Part shown: in pieces, positions 1 to 12,805 of the stretch
How positions within the stretch are numbered: position 1 is the first letter of the stretch
How the letters are laid out: each line of letters begins with the position of its first letter
NCBI RefSeq assembly: GCF_003369915.1
Contig: NC_046673.1
Location: 19,893,718-19,957,717 of the forward strand
From: Drosophila miranda
Taxonomy: Eukaryota; Arthropoda; Insecta; Diptera; Drosophilidae
Length of the DNA: 64,000 nucleotides
Direction of reading: 5' to 3'
Notes under the pieces: generated by a model
The model's database searches: none
Told to the model about the DNA's origin: nothing
The model's input: only the letters and a program-made list of their open reading frames with translations
Program-made: the position numbers and the translations under genes

Positions 1-1798
1 TGCTGTGTTTTTTCTTTTCAGTAATTTTTCTGTTTTTTTTTTGCTTTCTTTTGAAATGCCCTGAAAACTGAAAAAATCCTGGAAATATATATACACACAG
101 ACAATTATACTATATATTAGCCGCAGATATAAGTGTGTATTTGTCCGAAAAGCTCTCGCAGGTGTGGTGTTTTTGGAGGCACTGAAAACCACTCTTTCCT
201 GATCACAACCCATTTCCGTAGCACACATTTTTGGGGGTCACACAAAGAAATTAATGAAATTCACTGGAAAGACGTTGGGTGGCATTACATAACAAGTGGT
301 CAAGCCTAACCAACACTGTGTGCAGGCTCTCCACTAACCAACACTGGTTTCTGGCTCTTCACTGCCCAAAACTCATTTTCAAAATGTTTTTGTTTTCTCT
401 CGCTCAACTGTAAATGATACTCCATAAAGACACTCCATAATTTTTTTCCTTCCATCGTTACCCAACACTGATTTCTGACCAGAACAGTTTCTTAAAGCAA
501 AGAGCATTACAGTCGGACTATAAATAATACTCCGTTAAGACATTCCTTATTTTCCGATCTTCCACCGCTGACCAACACTGGAGGCTGACCAACACTCGTT
601 TTGAAAGCAAAGAGCATATGCTATTCGAGCCGGAATAAGTTATTTTCCCTCTCGCTTGACTGCTAATGACAAAGCCAGGAACAAAACCAGAAACGAGCAA
701 ATAGAAAAGAAAAGAAAAGGAATGGGGAAGAAGACATGGACAAAAGGATGGGAAGGCAAAGCGCGAGAACAAAGCTCACACAAAACGTGAGACACAGCGT
801 GGGAGAGAGAGTGAAAGAGAGATAGATAGAGAGCGAAGGAAAAAAGAGAAAACAGCAAAAGAGGAATGAGGAAAGAGAAATGCGAAAAGCGAGAAAACAA
901 GAACAAAACACTTGACTTGTCATTTTTGACATATAAATGGCGAAACAAATCTTTGGATATTGTTTTTAATGAAGCACACACATGCACACACACACACACA
1001 CACACAAAAAAACCCAGACAGAGAGAGAGAGAGGGAGAAGGAGAGAAAGAGAACGAGAATGAGACAGAGAGACGAACATAGATAGACACACAGACAGAGG
1101 CACTGGCTAATAAGGCACTGAGAGGCAAAAGGGATGAATGATGTTGAGGTTTGGATGGGCCTCGAGTGGTGGGAGGGGGGGGCAGTGGGGTTCGATGGGT
1201 GGTGGCACGGGCAACGGGCCACGGGGGGTTATGCAACAAAGTTACACAAATGATACGCACAATTGTCGCCCTTGTTGCTACTTTTGTTCCGAAGATGAAG
1301 CTGAACATTTGTGAGCCGCAACAGAAATCAAGCAATCGAGCCAAGGGCCACGCATGTAATGTCTTTGGATGGTTGAAATTGGCATTGGGTCTAAAACTGG
1401 TATTGGGATTGGGATAGACAGTACGATGTACGATTAGGTCGGGGTGGGAAGTATCTTCTTTATAGAATGGTCTAGCACATGCGCATTCACAGACACACAC
1501 ACAAACGCACACGCATGTGCGTTGTTTTCTTTGCGTTCAGACCGTTTTTGGCACCCTATGCACTTGGGAATTACGATTAGGATTGTGCCCCGTAGCATCA
1601 TTCGATGTCTGTCTGAGTTCCATCTCAGGCCCATTCTTTTAATCACATTTTAATATTTACATCGTAATTAGGTCCCATCGAATTCCATTGGGCAAGGGTT
1701 AAAATGTCACAATGCATTAATATTGGGTATATTGTTCCATGGGAAGTAAGGAATCTACAGATCTGCAGACAAATTTTCATTCTTTTATTCACCCCGTA
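1..1798. other. gene-poor low-complexity region
   Basis: I see no supportable gene here. The stretch is purine/pyrimidine-skewed, with runs of GAGA-type sequence between about 690 and 1080 and a CA dinucleotide run at about 985-1006. Short open frames read as Ser/Phe/Val/Cys low complexity, which is the translation of simple repeats. Three or four copies of a phrase like 'ccaacactg' recur between 305 and 600, each next to a 'ctgacc' or 'ctggct', and look like local degenerate duplication. Confidence 0.5.
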
Positions 1799-2470
1799 AT
1801 TCAACACTAACCAAATCGTCAGCTAACAAACACCACTAAGTACAACAACAAACACTGCAACAACTACAGCTATACTACTAACCATATCAACAAACACTAC
1901 ACCAACAGCAGCAATAACTACACCAACAAACATTGTAACAACTACAGCTATACCAATAACTGCACCAGTAAACACATCAACAACTGCAGCTACACCAACA
2001 ATAACTGCAACAACAAACACAATTCAACACTAACCAAATCGTCAGCTAAAAAAACCCCACTAAGTACAACAACAAACACTGCAACAACTACAGCTATACT
2101 ACTAACCATATCAACAAACACTACACCAACAACAGCAATAACTACACCAACAAACATTGTAACAAATACAGCTATACCAATAACTGCACCAGTAAACACA
2201 TCAACAACTGCAGCTACACCAACAATAACTGCAACAACAAACACAATTCAACACTAACCAAATCGTCAGCTAAAAAAACCCCACTAAGTACAACAACAAA
2301 CACTGCAACAACTACAGCTATACTACTAACCATATCAACAAACACTACACCAACAACAGCAATAACTACACCAACAAACATTGTAACAAATACAGCTATA
2401 CCAATAACTGCACCAGTAAACACATCAACAACTACAGCTACACCAATAATAACTGCAACAACAAACACAG
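1799..2470 (+). repeat. Thr-codon-rich tandem array, 3 copies of about 224 bp
   Basis: Three near-identical units begin at about 1799, 2022 and 2246 (period 223-224). Each is rich in ACA/ACT/CCA triplets, so the plus strand reads as Thr/Ala/Pro/Ile-rich peptide. Because 224 is not a multiple of 3 the frame breaks at each unit boundary, so the array cannot be translated as one protein now. The third copy runs without a gap into the Thr/Pro-rich sequence at 2471-2680. Confidence 0.8.
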
Positions 2471-2680
2471 TAACAACTACAGATATTCCCATAAGAGTAC
2501 CAAAAAAAATTTTCCAACGACTATTGCTGCACCAATAACAACACCAGAAACACCTGCAGATACCACAGAAGTAACTAAAACATCAAAAACACCAATAAAG
2601 GCAAAAACTAATACACCATCATCTACGACATCTTCACCAACAGTAATCACACCAACACATAGAACGCCTTCACATTGACC
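1799..2680 (+). pseudogene. possible mucin-like (Thr/Pro-rich) gene relic
   Basis: The array above plus its flank reads, in pieces, as a mucin-type sequence. Positions about 2530-2680 translate without interruption as a Thr/Pro/Ser/Lys-rich tail ending in a TGA near 2678, and the preceding repeats read the same way in shifted frames. The frame change near 2505-2512 lies in a run of eight A residues, a typical slippage indel. No ATG, signal peptide or splice site could be assigned. The alternative is an A/C-rich minisatellite with no coding past; codon periodicity of the tail is the argument against that. Confidence 0.35.
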
Positions 2681-2689
2681 ATGACCATA

Positions 2690-5600
2690 GTATCATAGTA
2701 CCATATAAAAGTTATAGGAACATTGCTTGGTAGTTCATGGACATACATACAAAAAACAACTTTCTTTGACAGACACCGCCTCCCGCTCTTCGAGTCAGAT
2801 GATGGAAAGTCAATGATGGCAGGAGGCAGGACATTGTAGAATGGTAGTGGGGCATGATGAGACGTACATCCCGGACAGCCACACATCCAGAGACAAAGGG
2901 GACACGGAAGGAGACAATTGGCAGGCGGCACATGCGGCGTATGCGTAATGCAGAACATTATTTATACCACTTTCACATATCAATTTTCTCCAAGGCCAAA
3001 GAAATTTTCTGGAATTGTGCAATTATTTTCAAACTACAAAATAAGAAATAGATGAAGAAAGAAAGTTCAGAAGAAAATAAGCAACGAAGGAAGAGCAAGC
3101 CTCAACCTGATGGAAGAAACTTAAAAATTGACAGAAGAAAAAAGAAGGGAACGAAACAAATAATAATAAAAATAAAGTAAAATATGTAAAATATATATCA
3201 ACATTAAAAAAAAGAGCTGGGACATACATATGCATTGTTAGGGATAGGATAGGAGATATTGTTAAGAGTTCATCAATAAAATGATGAAACATTAGCTGAA
3301 GATGGAAAACAATTTCCCATGCCCGTATCCGTGTATGTGAAACTTTCTCCTTCGTTCTACTGATAGTACATTCGTCGAATGATGCGAATGACATTCGTTC
3401 GCTGCACTAATCTCGCATTATTTCGATAAGCCACGGGTATACTATTCGGTATTCGCAGATTCCCCGTAGAACCAGCATTCTGTCTTTATATTTAATGGAA
3501 TTTCCATGGGATCGAAGATGCTCCCTTCTGTTGTTCAACATCAAGCACCTTTTCAAGGCCAGGGAAGGCGAGGGAAACTATGACATAAGAGGATGTCGAA
3601 CTAGAAGAAAATAATAATCCAACAATAGGTAAACTTTAAAGATGAAAAAATATCTATTTAAGTAAAAGGGAAAACATTCACAGAGAGGAGAGCAAAAGAA
3701 CAACACCACAGACTTTGAAAAATCGAAAGAAAACTTCTGGAAAATGAAACATATGTTGAAGGAAAATTCATCGAAGTGCACTAAACATTTATGGGGGAGC
3801 GGCACCAGAAACAGCAGAGGGACAGAGGAAATGGGAGAGAGGGAACGCGCAGGAGATGTGAGCAAAAGAAAAACTAAGTGGGGAACATTCTGTAGCAGAA
3901 ACTTTTCCAGAGGGTCAGCGTCAGAAGAGGCAGAAGAAGCCAGTGAAAACAATCCACTGTTATACAGCTCATTTCATGAATAATGCTTCACAAACGCACC
4001 ATTCACCAGTCACCACTGAGCATCCGTCCACCATCTCTGGACTTTTCCATCTCACACTCCCACTCCTCCTGCTGCTCTCCACAAAAAAAAAACTGCAAGA
4101 AGCTGATTAAAGTCGAACGCAGAAAAAGCGTTGCCTAGTTTTTGGGGCACAACTGAAATTGCAACTTTACATGAAAATGGAGGGTGGCGAACGACGCGGG
4201 GGTGGGGTCGAAAGGGAGTACAGGGGCATGTAATGGGCGGTACTGTGTGTGTGTGTGTGTGTGTGCGTGCGTCTCTGGGTTCAGCGAATATGTTTGTTTG
4301 ATGGACGATGACAATTATGACAAACGTAGATTTTTACCCATCATTTTTTACGACTGCCTCACACACACACACACACACACACACGAACACCCATCCTGTT
4401 CATTTTTCTTTCTTATACAAACACACACACACACATATGGTGCCAGTATGAAAGGAACCTCCTCCATTCAAGGGAAAAGTAACAACTTCAAAATGTGTCA
4501 GGGCAATTTCCATTGCAGGCAGCAATCAGCCAAACGAAACGAAAAGAAGACACCCTTTAATTTATTTTAAAATCTTTTTTAAAACATTTCCAGTCTTTTA
4601 AACTAAGAAATTCCCGTTATCTCGCACTCCTTCTTCTTGTTTTGTTTACCCCAAAAGAAAAACCCATGAATTCTGCTGATCCTGTACTTTTGCACCGCCC
4701 TGACCTTGGTCCATAAGGTCTTCAATAGGATTTAAGGCAATAATTCACTCACTCCCATCTATTTGATTGCTTGATTGAAAGATGAAGCTTCCACAGGGTA
4801 TCAAAAGTAAAGCAAAGCAAACAAAAGGAGAAAAAAAACTCCCATCAGATCCAAAAAGGACGAAGTGTAGGAGCAACATACATATGTATGTGTGTTTTGT
4901 GTTTGTGTGTTTGTGTAATAGCCCAAAACGGCAATGTTTAATTAAAAACGATAAAAGACACAACGGCGGCGGATGGGCAATACAAATATGTAAAAGAAAG
5001 CGACGGAGACAGGAGTAAGGACAGAGGGAGCGTTCGGGGCCAAAAGGATGGAGAGGAGGTGATGAGAGCTACATACATATATGGGAGCGTGTGTTGTTGG
5101 GGGGGGTTGGGTTGTGGGTGTTGTCCCATCAGTGACAAGGCTGCGCTGCATTCATCCAGCCGAGGCGGTCTCCCACTCCCCATCCTCCCACTCGCACTCC
5201 CACGATTGACAAGCAGCGGATGCAGTTCCTCACTTACATTTATGTTCCTTTTCATCTTCTCCTCCCCTCGCCTTCACTGCCCGTCTGCCCATCTTCCTGT
5301 CTTGTCCTGTCCGCCCCCTCCATCATTCGCATCCGCATACGCACACACCCAAGCAAATTGAAAGCGGAAATGTGCTGCAGCAGCCCCCCCATGGGTACTG
5401 GTCTGGTACGACTCCCAGCTGCCACACTGGCAGGCATCCAGCAGGAGGCGGAGGAGGAGGAGGAGGCGGAGGCGGAGGGAAGCTGTCAAATAAAATTTCA
5501 CTCGGATTGAAAGCGATTTCCCCCAATGGGACGCCGATGCACTGGAATCTTTTGCACAGATCAAATTGAGATCTTTTTGAGAGACAAAGAAAAACAAAGC

Positions 5601-5846
5601 GAAATGAAGAAGAGGCTGGGAGAGGCAAATATATGCTTTATACATATCCATATTCATATATGTATGTACCATTTGCCGCAGTATTGTTTGATTGTATGCA
5701 TTGAATAAGCGAGTGGACTTCTGAAACAGGTTTAAATGGTTCAATGCTTCTGGTGGTGTCCCAATTTTGGATAGTTGCTCTTTGAATCATTTGAGCATTA
5801 GTCTCGTGTTCGAATTAGAGGGCACAGCCCCAATCAGCACTTTCGG
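2690..5846. other. intergenic, simple repeats only
   Basis: I find no coherent gene. It contains a TG run at about 4243-4266, CA runs at about 4362-4384 and 4421-4434, A-rich stretches around 3040-3200, and a GGAGGC/GGAGGA run at about 5444-5480. Open frames on both strands are low-complexity translations with no recognisable domain. Confidence 0.5.
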
Positions 5847-6078
5847 ATAAGCAAAATATTCAATATTTGGTTACAAATCAAGGCTTACAAGCTTACATTT
5901 CGTATGGGATATTTGGGTATTTTTCACACAAAAATACGAAAAATAGTATGGACAAAAAGTTCATAAGCGAAATATTCAATATTTGGTTACAAATCAAGGC
6001 TTACAAGCTTACATTTCGTATGGGATATTTGGGTATTTTTCACACAAAAATACGAAAAATAGTATAGACAAAAAGTTC
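5847..6078. repeat. 116-bp perfect-like tandem duplication
   Basis: A 116-bp unit starting with ataag at 5847 is repeated directly at 5963. The two copies differ at only a couple of positions (for example gcaaaat versus gcgaaat, and tatgg versus tatag), so the duplication is recent. No coding content is evident beyond short open frames. Confidence 0.9.
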
Positions 6079-6748
6079 ATCTTCCAGCCGCTTAGGAAGA
6101 GTAGAACCCCAAGCACCGTTCCACGAGATTTGTATATATTTCAGATATGTATTTATGAATTTAAGTGTTTCATTGATATTAAGCACGATTCTGGCTGTTC
6201 TTGTAATAAATAGAGAGGGGACCGCTCTACCGCTTTCACTTCACAATAAAAACTAATTGGTAGATAATCAGAGACATCGTAAGTGGAATTTGCAGTGCAT
6301 TTTTCAATTTTGTGGACGAATGAATCACTTGGGGCCAATTACTTTCTTTCTGATACGAATATCAATATTGTCTGATGGGAATACGAGTACGCACACGCAA
6401 AACAGTGACTCGAAAGAGTAATCCTATTGGTTGCTGCTGAAGTGTGGAAGTAGAAGAATGTGATTTGGTAGAAGAATCATTTTCAGCGTCTTGAATAGTG
6501 TATATACTCGTTGTCATGTTAATTTGATTGAATTTATTGCTGCTTTTATAGGTTTCCTTTTCCGCAGACTGCAACCAGAGTCAGTGTCAGAGACAGAAAC
6601 GAAAAGGAAAGAGTGGCCCAAAGGGTGTCGTAACTGGAGACTCTCGCTAATGATGGGACGCCAGACCAGGATAAAGGGGACCATATTTGAACCCTCCCAG
6701 TCCTCGCAGACGCAACCCTAATTGAAGATTGACTTGATGGGTTGAGTC
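6079..6748. other. intergenic, nothing identified
   Basis: AT-rich sequence without a recognisable gene or repeat. Confidence 0.4.
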
Positions 6749-7057
6749 TTGGCGCTATCCCTCTATCAATTTAACACACTCACCTTTCCCTGCGACGAGG
6801 ATATCGTGGAGGCCGACGGTGTGCCCGAGGATTGTGCGCTTAACGTGGATCGGCTGCTGTTCCCTTGCATCGCGCAGCGCGGAGGCGCCAAGGCAACGGA
6901 TTTCGCTTCCTCGCTGCTCAGGAACTCCCTTTCCACAGCCGGGGGCTAACGACTTGCTTCCACTTGTTCCCCAACTCAGGCGCTTGGCATCAATGGTCAC
7001 TCGGATACTGCTGTTGCTGTTGCTTTCTCCGGTATGCAGGAGCTGATGTTGATGGAG
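6749..7057 (+). pseudogene. GC-rich coding-like island with an internal stop
   Basis: A GC-rich block stands out in AT-rich flanks. One plus-strand frame is open from about 6749 to a TAA at 6950, and the same frame then continues open for 36 codons to a TAG at about 7056-7058. The second part reads as an ordinary protein C-terminus (…GINGHSDTAVAVAFSG…). Two halves in one frame separated by a single stop suggest a decayed or retroposed gene fragment. I do not recognise the parent, there is no ATG start at the 5' end, and chance cannot be excluded. Confidence 0.3.
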
Positions 7058-7669
7058 TAGACGCACTGGAGAGCATTTTTCCCTCACACAATATGTGCTA
7101 TCACCGTATGGGAACCTCCGCGTGTATACAGTATTATATTTGAACCTGTATCTCCTTGGAATAATTATGGATTTCCTTACAGTAATATTTGGCTTCTGCT
7201 GTTCTGAAAAGTACAAAGGGTTGGGAAAATTAATATGGACACAAATTGATTCAGCAGATGTATGAGTCGAAATAAGTGCAATTTACAACTACAACAATTC
7301 TTTAGAATTAGAAGCCCTTCTAAGAAGCAAAGGCAGTTGTCCAGTGTCCGCTATCAGGAGTGTGCTTCTTATTTCGATGACTGGTCTGTGGGGCTATTTC
7401 CATTTCAATGGTGTTTCTTTATTAACAAATATTCATAGATATGTAAGGAAACCTAACAAAAAGCCACTTCTGCATAGTTGATGAAGGGGGATGAGTGATA
7501 CGTATATGTAAATATAAAACTAGATCACTAATAACGATGAAATATGAAAAGAATCAGTTACTGAAAGAGAAGAAGATCCCTTTTTCAGGACGACTCTGCA
7601 CCTTGCCATCTAGCGTGCTCTGTAAGGAATTCTCTGGCGTTTTGCTATTTTAAAAATGCATGCAACTAC
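7058..7669. other. intergenic, nothing identified
   Basis: AT-rich sequence with no supportable feature. Confidence 0.4.
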
Positions 7670-7935
7670 TTTCGACTATTTTTCAACGATAGACTAACAT
7701 TTTGAGTACGGAATTGGACATTAAGTCTTTATATTGCCCCAACCTCAATCCGCTAGAGAATGTCTAGGCCTGCCAAAATAAGACAACGGAAGACAAAAAC
7801 TATAATTTAGCTAGGGAAAATTATAGAAAAAGTATATTTTGAGGATATAACGGATGAATATCTGAAGGCTTTATACGATTCGATGCACAATAGGGTCAAA
7901 GGTGTAATAAAAGTCAAGGGGTACTTATAATTTGA
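7670..7935 (+). mobile_element. degenerate Tc1-like transposase fragment
   Basis: The plus strand at about 7735-7770 reads CPNLNPLENV followed by TAG where the Tc1 family has the Trp of its 'SPDLNPIENVW' motif, which carries the second catalytic Asp region. About 100 bp later the sequence reads YDSMHNRVKGVIKVKGY, matching the usual Tc1 C-terminal 'DSMPRR..AVI..KGY' block. Several stops and frame changes lie between, so it is a dead relic of the last third of a transposase. No terminal inverted repeats were found. Confidence 0.65.
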
Positions 7936-8384
7936 AAAAAAATTCGGAATTAATATTCTTTTGTTATTAGTTTATAGAAAATAAAATAACATATTGGAAA
8001 AAATTTAGTTTATGTTGATGAAATCGTTTTTATAACTTTACTGCATATCCTTCGTTTGGTCAAATTACTAAATGATTGTTGAAAAATTGATTGGTTTATA
8101 ATTATATGAATATGACATCAGAAAAAGTAGTATGTACTTTTGTTAGGAACTGATTCATTGAAACAAAAAAAGTGGAGAAGTCAAAAATGCATGAAATTTT
8201 CGAGAGTGAGTGTAAGCTTAATCTTAGATCAACTGAGGAGTCGATAGCTTTACCGTTGCCAAAGTACTGTGTCATTAACAATAAATCAATCTGTAAAATA
8301 AAAATGATTTCATAAAAATCGGTGAGTTGGTTGAAAAGATTTACATAGAGGCTTTACTTGGTGAAAGTGTATGTGTGTTTAACA

Positions 8385-8790
8385 CCCTGAAAGAACAGTC
8401 TCCGATCGTATAAAGTACATATATATATTGTTGATCACCATCAATAGTCGTCTGACCGTCCCAATGAGCGCCTAGATCTCAGAGCATATACGAGCTAGAG
8501 CAACCAAATTTTGAGTCCATACTCCTTTGATATCACACTGTTACAAGTGTACTTAAAGTTTCGCCCAGCCCCTTTCTGAAAGAATGAAAGGCAGTGGCAT
8601 CCACAATTGTGGAGATACAAGAAAACCGGGAAATGCGAGAATCATAGAAAATTACAAATCTGGCTTAGATAAGATCATTATCATCAATAAGAACCCCCTA
8701 CCACGCTCATTCTCTTTCTCGCTTACACACTTTCCTCGTGCAGTGTGCGCGCTCTGGCGGAGGGGAGCGAGATAGAAACATACTGACTAA
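8385..8790 (+). mobile_element. DINE-1/INE-1-like non-autonomous Helitron relic
   Basis: The block contains the characteristic series 'ataaagtacatatatat', 'gatcaccatcaatag', 'gcctagatctcagag', 'gagctagagcaaccaaatttt' and 'gtggcatccacaa', and ends in a hairpin-like 'ctctggcggaggggagcgaga'. A diverged relative with the same order of blocks lies at 42925-43290. The series matches the DINE-1/INE-1 family of Drosophila as I remember it. No coding capacity. Confidence 0.6.
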
Positions 8791-11700
8791 GTGTCGGGTC
8801 TAAATGTAGAGCAGCGGCCCTTGCTGCGGCTCACAGCGTTCCCGCTCGTTCTTTCTCATCTGCTGCTTCTTTTGTTTCGTCCTTTTTGTTATTCGAGCTG
8901 TCTTCGCTGCCATTCGTTGTGTGCTTCTCCTTCGTCTTTTTTATTGCCATTCGCATTCCGTTTCTTCTTTTTCCTTGCCATTCACTTTTAGCTTTTTGTC
9001 TGTCAACTTATTCTTTGTTTTTTCTTTCGGTTTCTTTTTCTGCTCTTCTGCGGTGGCTCTTCTTCTAGTTATTTTTCCCGGCTCTGCTTTATCTCCAGTG
9101 CTCTCTTCTTTGAAATTGAAGCTGAGCTTGAACCGCAGCTGAACAGCTGAGTCTGAGGCAGCAAGAGCGGCAGAGAAAGTGGTAGCTGCAAAATGTGCCA
9201 CCAGCTGCGCAGCCACATCATACCCGAGGCAGCATAGGAGACTCTGCAGTGTCCAAAAATAGGGCTAGGTCATCTACAGCAGCAGAAAACGGAAGCAGGG
9301 GACGAAGCTGCGAAAGGGATGCTGCAGTCGGCACGCCCATAGAAAGTGGGCGATAACAAAGCAGAGCAGAAGCAGAAGCAGAGCAGTGCCAAGGGCAGCA
9401 CCAGCACCAGCAGCATCAGCATCCCCCATCTCAGGCCCCTTGGAGCACACTTTGCGGCGCAGACATAACCTCAACTTCTTGCGCGCTGCTTACCACGCTG
9501 CCAACGCTAGCGCCGGCGCTGGCAGAGCTGCTACCAGCAGCAGAAGCAGCCGAAACAGCAGAAGGACCGGCAGCGAGGCAACGGCAGCCATTTTAGAGGC
9601 CAGGCAACAGCTTTACATGGATTTATGTCTATATATACATATACCCATGTGTGTGCGTGTGTGTATGTGTATTGGTTTGCCTTCATTTATTTTGGTTGTT
9701 TTTTTTATTTGTGGCAGCAGCAACTACAAAAGGGGGGAAATAGTGTCAAGGAAACTATTGAGAGACAGTGAAATAGATTAAATAAAAGCTTATACCTTTC
9801 AAAACTGAATTGAAACATCAAAACGTATCAATGGAAACCCAATAAACCTTTAAGCCATTTCGAGCTAAACTTCAAGCAAAATCAATAGAACCCCAAGGAT
9901 ACCCCAAGCAACAATCTACAAAAATTTGTAAAAACTTCAAAACCAAATCAATAAAATCCCAAACCACTTTACAAAATATGACTTCAGCCAACTTCAAAAC
10001 AGAGCCCAAAATAGAGCCCAAAATGGGACCACCTTCAATAGAAAACCCTACAAATTCTCGTACTGCAAACGAATGGATTTTGGATGGTGGCGAGAACTAT
10101 TTATGATGGAATTCAGCACAAAAAATAAACAATTTTCATGGTATTCTAATACATACTAAATGAATTTAAGCCGAGTATCTATGAAGTCATCCAACATCTG
10201 AATGTAGTATTTTTTATGAATGAATAGGAATGATTAAATATAGTATGGACATGGATTTTCCTTACGTTGTTCTCTCCAATTCCTTGTGATTACTTAAACA
10301 ATTACTTATTTCGATATGATTTGGCTTGTTTTTTGTGCGTTTCGTTTCGTTTTAAGGGCGAAAGCTTAAGCTAAAATTTAATATTTATTTCATTGGGTAT
10401 TTTTTTTTTCTGCGCTTCTGAGACCGTCTTGAAGGCGGGGCTGTGTTTTTACATTTTTCTGCTTTAGCTTTTTGAAAAAAAAATACAAAAAAAAAGAAGG
10501 AAATATGTGAAAGAAGGGCCAACACACTCGCACAGACACGCACGGAGACGCACACTCCAACACACATAAGCATACGCACACAAACGAACACACACACGCA
10601 CACACACAGTGATACGCGCACGCGGCGAGCAGCACAGAAAAAAAATGTTGAGAAATTTTGGCAACGACCGACTCTACTAGGGCCACGGCGACGGCGACAG
10701 CGACAGCCACGGCAACGGCGACGGCTCCGGCAAACCTAGTAAAATCTGTAAACTACCATCAGATCCGAAATTTGTATCCATATTTATTTAAAAAAACATT
10801 TTAAACTATTCCGGTCATGGACCCGGGGCATCGAAAAGCAGTTTTTGACTTCAGTTTTCTGGCTTTTCCCTGTGCCGAATCTCGATACTTTTGGGTCCGT
10901 TCTGGATTCCTTACGTGCAATCTGCCCGTGCACTGCGCACGCCGCGTCTGCCGCCGTTAAATGGGCTACGATTTGTGTTGAAATCTTGCGCGTAACTGAA
11001 CCGAGCCGTTCTCCTATTCATTTCTATTCCACTTTTTCCGGAGATGCTGCGCTCGTTCGGGGTCGGATCCGGTCGGGTCGGGTCGGGTCGGACTTTGCCT
11101 CTTTGGCGGATTCATGCGAACAGCAGCCGTTGCCGTAGCCCCGTGCAGTGCCACTGGGCTCTGTGTCGGGCTCTAGGTCCGCGTCCGGCTATGGCTATGG
11201 CTATGGCTCTGGCGCTGGCGCTGGCTCCGGCTCTGGGTTCAGGAAATCTGGCTGCGATGCCGATGACGATGCCGATGTCGCAGCAGCCGACAGCGATGGC
11301 AGCGGCGCGTACGATGATGCTAATGCTGATGTACAGTGGGTGTGAACGGGCATTTGTGGTGACATTTTATGGAAATCCTGGAGGCTCATTCACAAATCAA
11401 ACGCTTCAAATCATCTTTTTATGTACATAACAATTTTTACAATTTATAAAACAGTTTATTTTTCGTTTATTTTTGAATGGTAAAATCAAATACAAATTAC
11501 CATTTCCCACGAAAATGGTTTTCATAAAAATTCTAAAATGTTATGGTAATGATTTCAGCAAATAATATACATTTTTTATCAGATCGTGGCCTTTGTTAAC
11601 TGTTCCTGATCGTATCAAAGGCATTTAAATGTCTAAAATATTAAAATACTTTCATATCAATTGGGATGAAAATAATAAAAAACAGACTATTTCATGCACT

Positions 11701-12805
11701 TTCAGATCAAAAGGAAATTAAAATTAAAATTAAAATCATATAAAATACATACATACAAAAAAAATATCACTCATTAACTATTAATAGAAGACCTTCATCC
11801 GTTTATTTAAACGAGAATGTTACAAAATATACAAGGGAATCAATTTTTTTTGTAATATATAATTATTTATGTTCATTTGTACACATGCTAAAAATGTTGC
11901 TAAACAAAATCAATATTCATACAGAAAATCCATTAAAATGTGTTAAGTTAAATACAGTTTTTGACTAAAGAAATCGCAATAGATGATACTGTGCAAGGCC
12001 GCGGGTGGACCAGCCCGGCAGAGCAAAAGCCGTTTCGGCTCAGGCCGAACCAGGCCGAGGCAGAGCGGAGCCGATTATAGCAGAGCCGCAGCTCCAATGG
12101 GTGGGTGGGAACAAGGGTACAAGTGTGCAAGGTGGGGTCATGGGTTGTTTACCAGCCATTCTCTTACGCTCCCACTCCTGCTCTCCTGTTCTCTCTTGCA
12201 GCTGAAGCCAATTATGCCACTAATAAAGAGAACAATGAGAACACTAGCATTGCCTTACCTTACCTGAGTATACCATGAGTGGTTAAGTGTTTGGCTACCT
12301 CGCAAAACACATGGCATGGCATGGCATGGCCCAAAAAGCCTCCCGCCCACACAGGGGCAAGTGCAGGCCGAAGGGATGTCCCAGAGAGAGTAGAAGCGAA
12401 CAGCAGCAAGAGAGTGTGCGGCGCTGCCAGGATACACAGCGGGACGCGGCGAAGTAACATCAGAGGCCGCAGCAGATTCTGTGTTTCCCCCGGCCCATCC
12501 CCTCCACGAAACATGCGCAGAGTCCGAGATTTTTTTTAAAATTAAATAACGAATCGAGGAGGGATGCAACAGAAACAACACATATCAACCAAACAATTTT
12601 GAATTAAGTTTAGAACAATTTAAGCAAAAACCAAGAAAGCGATCGTTCGAAAAAATAAAAATAGTTATAAGAATAATATTAAAAGAACGACAACCAAACG
12701 AGTATGAAACGCGTGCGCTTCCAAGCATTTGAATTTCTGTTGAGTGGGTGGCCAATCGATAGGTTGGCGCTGCTCATATTTGCGTTGCAGAACATCGTCA
12801 TCCAG
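8791..12805. other. long non-coding stretch upstream of slpr
   Basis: No gene could be supported. About 9120-9600 is GC-rich with AGCAGC/AGCAGA runs, and about 10520-10740 holds CACACA and GGCGACGGC-type repeats. Around 11060-11100 is a GGTCG repeat, 11190-11240 an imperfect GGCTATGGC/GGCGCTGGC repeat, and 12308-12330 five ATGGC units. Open frames over these are repeat translations. 11400-11990 is AT-rich with nothing visible. Confidence 0.45.

Noticed and set aside
640-1512. 290-codon minus-strand frame
   Set aside because: Ser/Phe/Leu/Cys/Val-rich translation of GA and CA repeats.
11044-11430. 128-codon Ala/Met/Leu-rich frame, with a second Gly/Ser/Asp-rich frame over the same DNA
   Set aside because: Both are translations of an imperfect trinucleotide/hexanucleotide repeat.
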